In this document: piece after piece, positions 62,251-64,000 of the stretch
How positions within the stretch are numbered: the first letter of the stretch is position 1
How the letters are laid out: the number at the start of each line of letters is the position of its first letter
NCBI RefSeq assembly: GCF_023022985.1
Contig: NZ_CP095461.1
Coordinates: 3,534,001 to 3,598,000, forward strand
Reading direction: 5' to 3'
Origin: Arthrobacter gengyunqii
GTDB lineage: Bacteria > Actinomycetota > Actinomycetes > Actinomycetales > Micrococcaceae
Length of the DNA: 64,000 bases
Program-made: the position numbers and the translations under genes
Notes under the pieces: model-generated
What the model was told of the DNA's origin: nothing
What the model saw: only the letters and a program-made list of their open reading frames with translations
The model's database searches: none

Positions 62251-62276
62251 CCGCGGGCAGCACCTGCTGCCCGCGG
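62251..62276. terminator. Bidirectional stem-loop between GntR-2 and the oxidase gene
   Basis: CCGCGGGCAG (62251-62260) pairs with CTGCCCGCGG (62267-62276), loop CACCTG, between two convergent stop codons. Confidence 0.7.
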
Positions 62277-62293
62277 TCCGCGGTCCGGGCCCC

Positions 62294-63865
62294 CTAGGAA
62301 CGTACAGCCGCTCCATCCACGGCCGGACGGAATTTGGCCGGCCAGACCCCCTGCTTGCCCGGGGACAGGATGCCCTTCGGATCCACGGCGTCCTTCAGGA
62401 CCTCTTGGAATCGGCGGAGCGCGTTGTTGTTGAAGTCAAAGCCGTCGGCGATGGTGTCCATGTAGTCCACATGGCTGCGGTACGGCGCATAGCCGCGGCG
62501 GCGGGCGGCTTGGAGCAGCTTGGCGTACAGTTCACGCGCCCGGGCCAGCATCTCCTCGTTGCCGTTCTCGAAGAAAATCATGGTCACGTGGACCATGTGC
62601 CGCGGATAGAGGTGGTATCCGATGTACAGGTCGAATCCGTACTCCCGGTACAGGGCCTTGGCCTCCTGGTAGAAGTCCCAGACATCCTGGCCTCGGGCCG
62701 GAAGGATCGGAGCGGCGTCGATATGGCCGCCGTTTTCCGCCGCCCAGGCCACTGTCGACAGCGGTTTCAGCGTGGGCACGCCCGCCATCTGCGTGCGGTC
62801 CATTGGGGCGATGTCCTCATAGGCAACCTGTGCCCCGTCGGATCCCTCGTAGGTGCGGGCCTTGACCGTGAACCCCTCAAGCCCGGCGAACCGTTCGCGG
62901 ATAATTTCCAGCCGACGCTCGGCCAGTCCCTTGTCGCCGTAAATGGCAAACTTCGCGTTCCACTGTCCGACGCCCATTTCGTGGCGCATTTCCTCGAGCC
63001 GCTCGTCCGGAATCGACCCTTCGCCGGTGTACCAGCGCGACCGCGGGCCGTTCATGGTGGCCGCCCGGACCACATTTCCGCAGAGTGCGTTGTTCTGGAT
63101 GATGTCCTCGCGCCGGAGCTGGGTGAGGATGTCCACCAGCTTGGGCATGTCCTCCTCGCGTTCCACCACAACGTCGCCGTTGATGTAGACGTCGGGCCAG
63201 GGCATCAGCCACAGGCCGACCTTCGTCGCCACGCCCAGGTTGGACTGGGTGAACAGTCCGTCGAGCGTGGGACCGAAGCCGCCCTGGAAAAGCGGTCCGA
63301 GGTCAGTGCCCTCCATGGCCCACATGCCCGTGCGGAGCAGCTCGCCGTCGGGCAGCACCACCTCCATGCCGCAGAGGCTTTTGACGTGGTCGCCCATGGG
63401 CGTCATGCCGTAGCCGCGGTCCAGCATGTTCCCCAGCACCGACCCCCAGCCCAGTGCCGGAACGGACATCCAGAGCTTGAGGCCCTTGGCCTTGATGTGC
63501 TCGAACAGGTCAAAGAAGGTGACACCGGGCTCGACGACGGCGTAGTTCAGTTCGTCGTTGACCTCCAGGATGCGGTTCATCCGGCTCAGGTCCAGCGCCA
63601 CCATTTCAGTCCCGCGGGGCTCCGGCCCTCCGTAGCCGAGATTCTTCCCCCGGGAGAAGGTCCAGAGCGGTACCTCGAGTTCGCCCGCCAGGCGCACCAG
63701 CTCCTGCACTTCTTCCACGCACCCGGGCATGACGCCCGGCCATTTCCCGCGTCCGGCGTTCAACGGGTACGGGTCAATATAACCGGCCTCGGCGTTCGGA
63801 CGGATTACGTTTTCGGCACCGACAATTTCAGCGGCACGGTCCAGGAATGCACTGCGGCTGTCCAT
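62294..63865 (-). CDS. Vanillyl-alcohol/eugenol oxidase-type FAD flavoprotein (VAO/PCMH family)
   Basis: A 523-residue oxidase or dehydrogenase for 4-alkylphenols. The FAD (PCMH) domain opens YIDPYPLNAGRGKWPGVMPG and continues through FSRGKNLGYGGPEPRGTE and EPGVTFFDLFEHIKAKGLK, LGWGSVLGNMLDRGYGMTPM. The C-terminal domain has NGGHIDAAPILPARGQ, matching the VAO/eugenol-oxidase His that carries covalent 8-alpha-N3-histidyl FAD, and PYRSHVDYM, the catalytic Tyr-Arg pair. It is close in length and layout to eugenol oxidase (526 residues). Such enzymes oxidise the alkyl side chain, for instance of 4-ethylphenol or vanillyl alcohol. ATG 63865 has a weak GAAAG upstream. Confidence 0.92.
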   Translation of the reverse strand: MDSRSAFLDRAAEIVGAENVIRPNAEAGYIDPYPLNAGRGKWPGVMPGCVEEVQELVRLAGELEVPLWTFSRGKNLGYGGPEPRGTEMVALDLSRMNRILEVNDELNYAVVEPGVTFFDLFEHIKAKGLKLWMSVPALGWGSVLGNMLDRGYGMTPMGDHVKSLCGMEVVLPDGELLRTGMWAMEGTDLGPLFQGGFGPTLDGLFTQSNLGVATKVGLWLMPWPDVYINGDVVVEREEDMPKLVDILTQLRREDIIQNNALCGNVVRAATMNGPRSRWYTGEGSIPDERLEEMRHEMGVGQWNAKFAIYGDKGLAERRLEIIRERFAGLEGFTVKARTYEGSDGAQVAYEDIAPMDRTQMAGVPTLKPLSTVAWAAENGGHIDAAPILPARGQDVWDFYQEAKALYREYGFDLYIGYHLYPRHMVHVTMIFFENGNEEMLARARELYAKLLQAARRRGYAPYRSHVDYMDTIADGFDFNNNALRRFQEVLKDAVDPKGILSPGKQGVWPAKFRPAVDGAAVRS

Positions 63866-64000
63866 ATCAACACGTCACTTTCAAGATTTCCTCCGGCAGG
63901 CGCCGGAGCATGGGGTTGGTTTCTGGTGTCACCGCGGCAACGGCAGAATCACTGCTCATTGGCCGTGTGACGGAATGTCTGTTCAGTTATATTGACAATA
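63866..64000. other. Upstream region of the oxidase gene, to the window edge
   Basis: About 135 bp that should contain the oxidase promoter. On the minus strand near 63975 the segment TGAACAGACATTCCG resembles part of copy B of the shared element (TGAACAATACATTCTG), one indel apart. No other gene is visible. Confidence 0.4.

Noticed and set aside
62405..63970. 521-residue open frame opposite the VAO-type oxidase
   Set aside because: His/Val/Asp/Arg-rich shadow; the oxidase is certain on the minus strand.

Overview
This is 64 kb of high-GC chromosome from an actinobacterium, most likely a soil member of the Micrococcaceae (Arthrobacter-like). That placement is inferred from the dense, mostly operonic layout with frequent ATGA overlaps, common GTG/TTG starts, a GAF-ANTAR regulator, a mycobacterial-type four-helix holin-like protein, a LpqF-like lipoprotein and the style of the catabolic genes. 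No database was consulted. I saw no insertion sequence, integrase, prophage, CRISPR array or rRNA. The one RNA gene is an initiator tRNA (33201-33277).

Layout. 1-2.6 kb: envelope-stress locus with a sigma-70 family factor, a zinc anti-sigma domain fused to an Asp23-like domain, an Asp23 protein and a GNAT-like protein, divergent from a truncated gene at the window edge. 2.7-12.4 kb: central metabolism and stress (malate synthase, alpha/beta hydrolase, alanine dehydrogenase, GAF-ANTAR regulator, large catalase with a TetR regulator, FMN reductase). 12.5-15.1 kb: small RiPP-like locus containing a standalone thiopeptide/lantibiotic-dehydratase C-terminal domain protein, a 63-residue protein, a possible 8-10 codon minigene (MKMTKVWDWI) with a perfect Shine-Dalgarno sequence, and a divergent LuxR-type regulator. 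15.2-25.5 kb: aminotransferase, 2-oxoacid dehydrogenase E1alpha-E1beta-E2 operon behind a 13-bp-arm dyad, aromatic aminotransferase, WXG-like protein plus hydrolase pair, purB. 25.6-33.3 kb: VOC proteins, rlmN, GNAT, deaminase, tandem VOC genes with a UvrA-like ATPase, AlaX-like editing hydrolase, tRNA-fMet. 33.4-49.9 kb: PaoABC-type molybdenum aldehyde oxidoreductase, a relic of a lactate-oxidase family gene, two TetR regulators, GNATs, a LpqF-like serine hydrolase, Rieske protein, Nudix protein, aldo-keto reductase and an MMPL exporter with its TetR regulator.

50-64 kb is an aromatic catabolic island. A vanillyl-alcohol/eugenol-oxidase-type flavoprotein, a Baeyer-Villiger monooxygenase of 4-hydroxyacetophenone monooxygenase type and a carboxylesterase could convert 4-alkylphenols (for example 4-ethylphenol) through 4-hydroxyacetophenone and 4-hydroxyphenyl acetate to hydroquinone. 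An HpaB-type two-component hydroxylase, an MmgE/PrpD protein, a MhpA-like ring hydroxylase and a fumarylacetoacetate-hydrolase family enzyme could act downstream. Two paralogous GntR regulators are interleaved with the operons and share a near-identical 27-bp upstream element. The flavin reductase partner is fused to a complete GntR/FCD-type regulatory module, so the island has three GntR-like modules. A ring-cleavage dioxygenase is not visible and may lie outside the window.

The two items most worth follow-up are the minigene/SpaB_C-like locus (12.5-14.2 kb) and the alkylphenol island with its flavin reductase-regulator fusion (50-64 kb).
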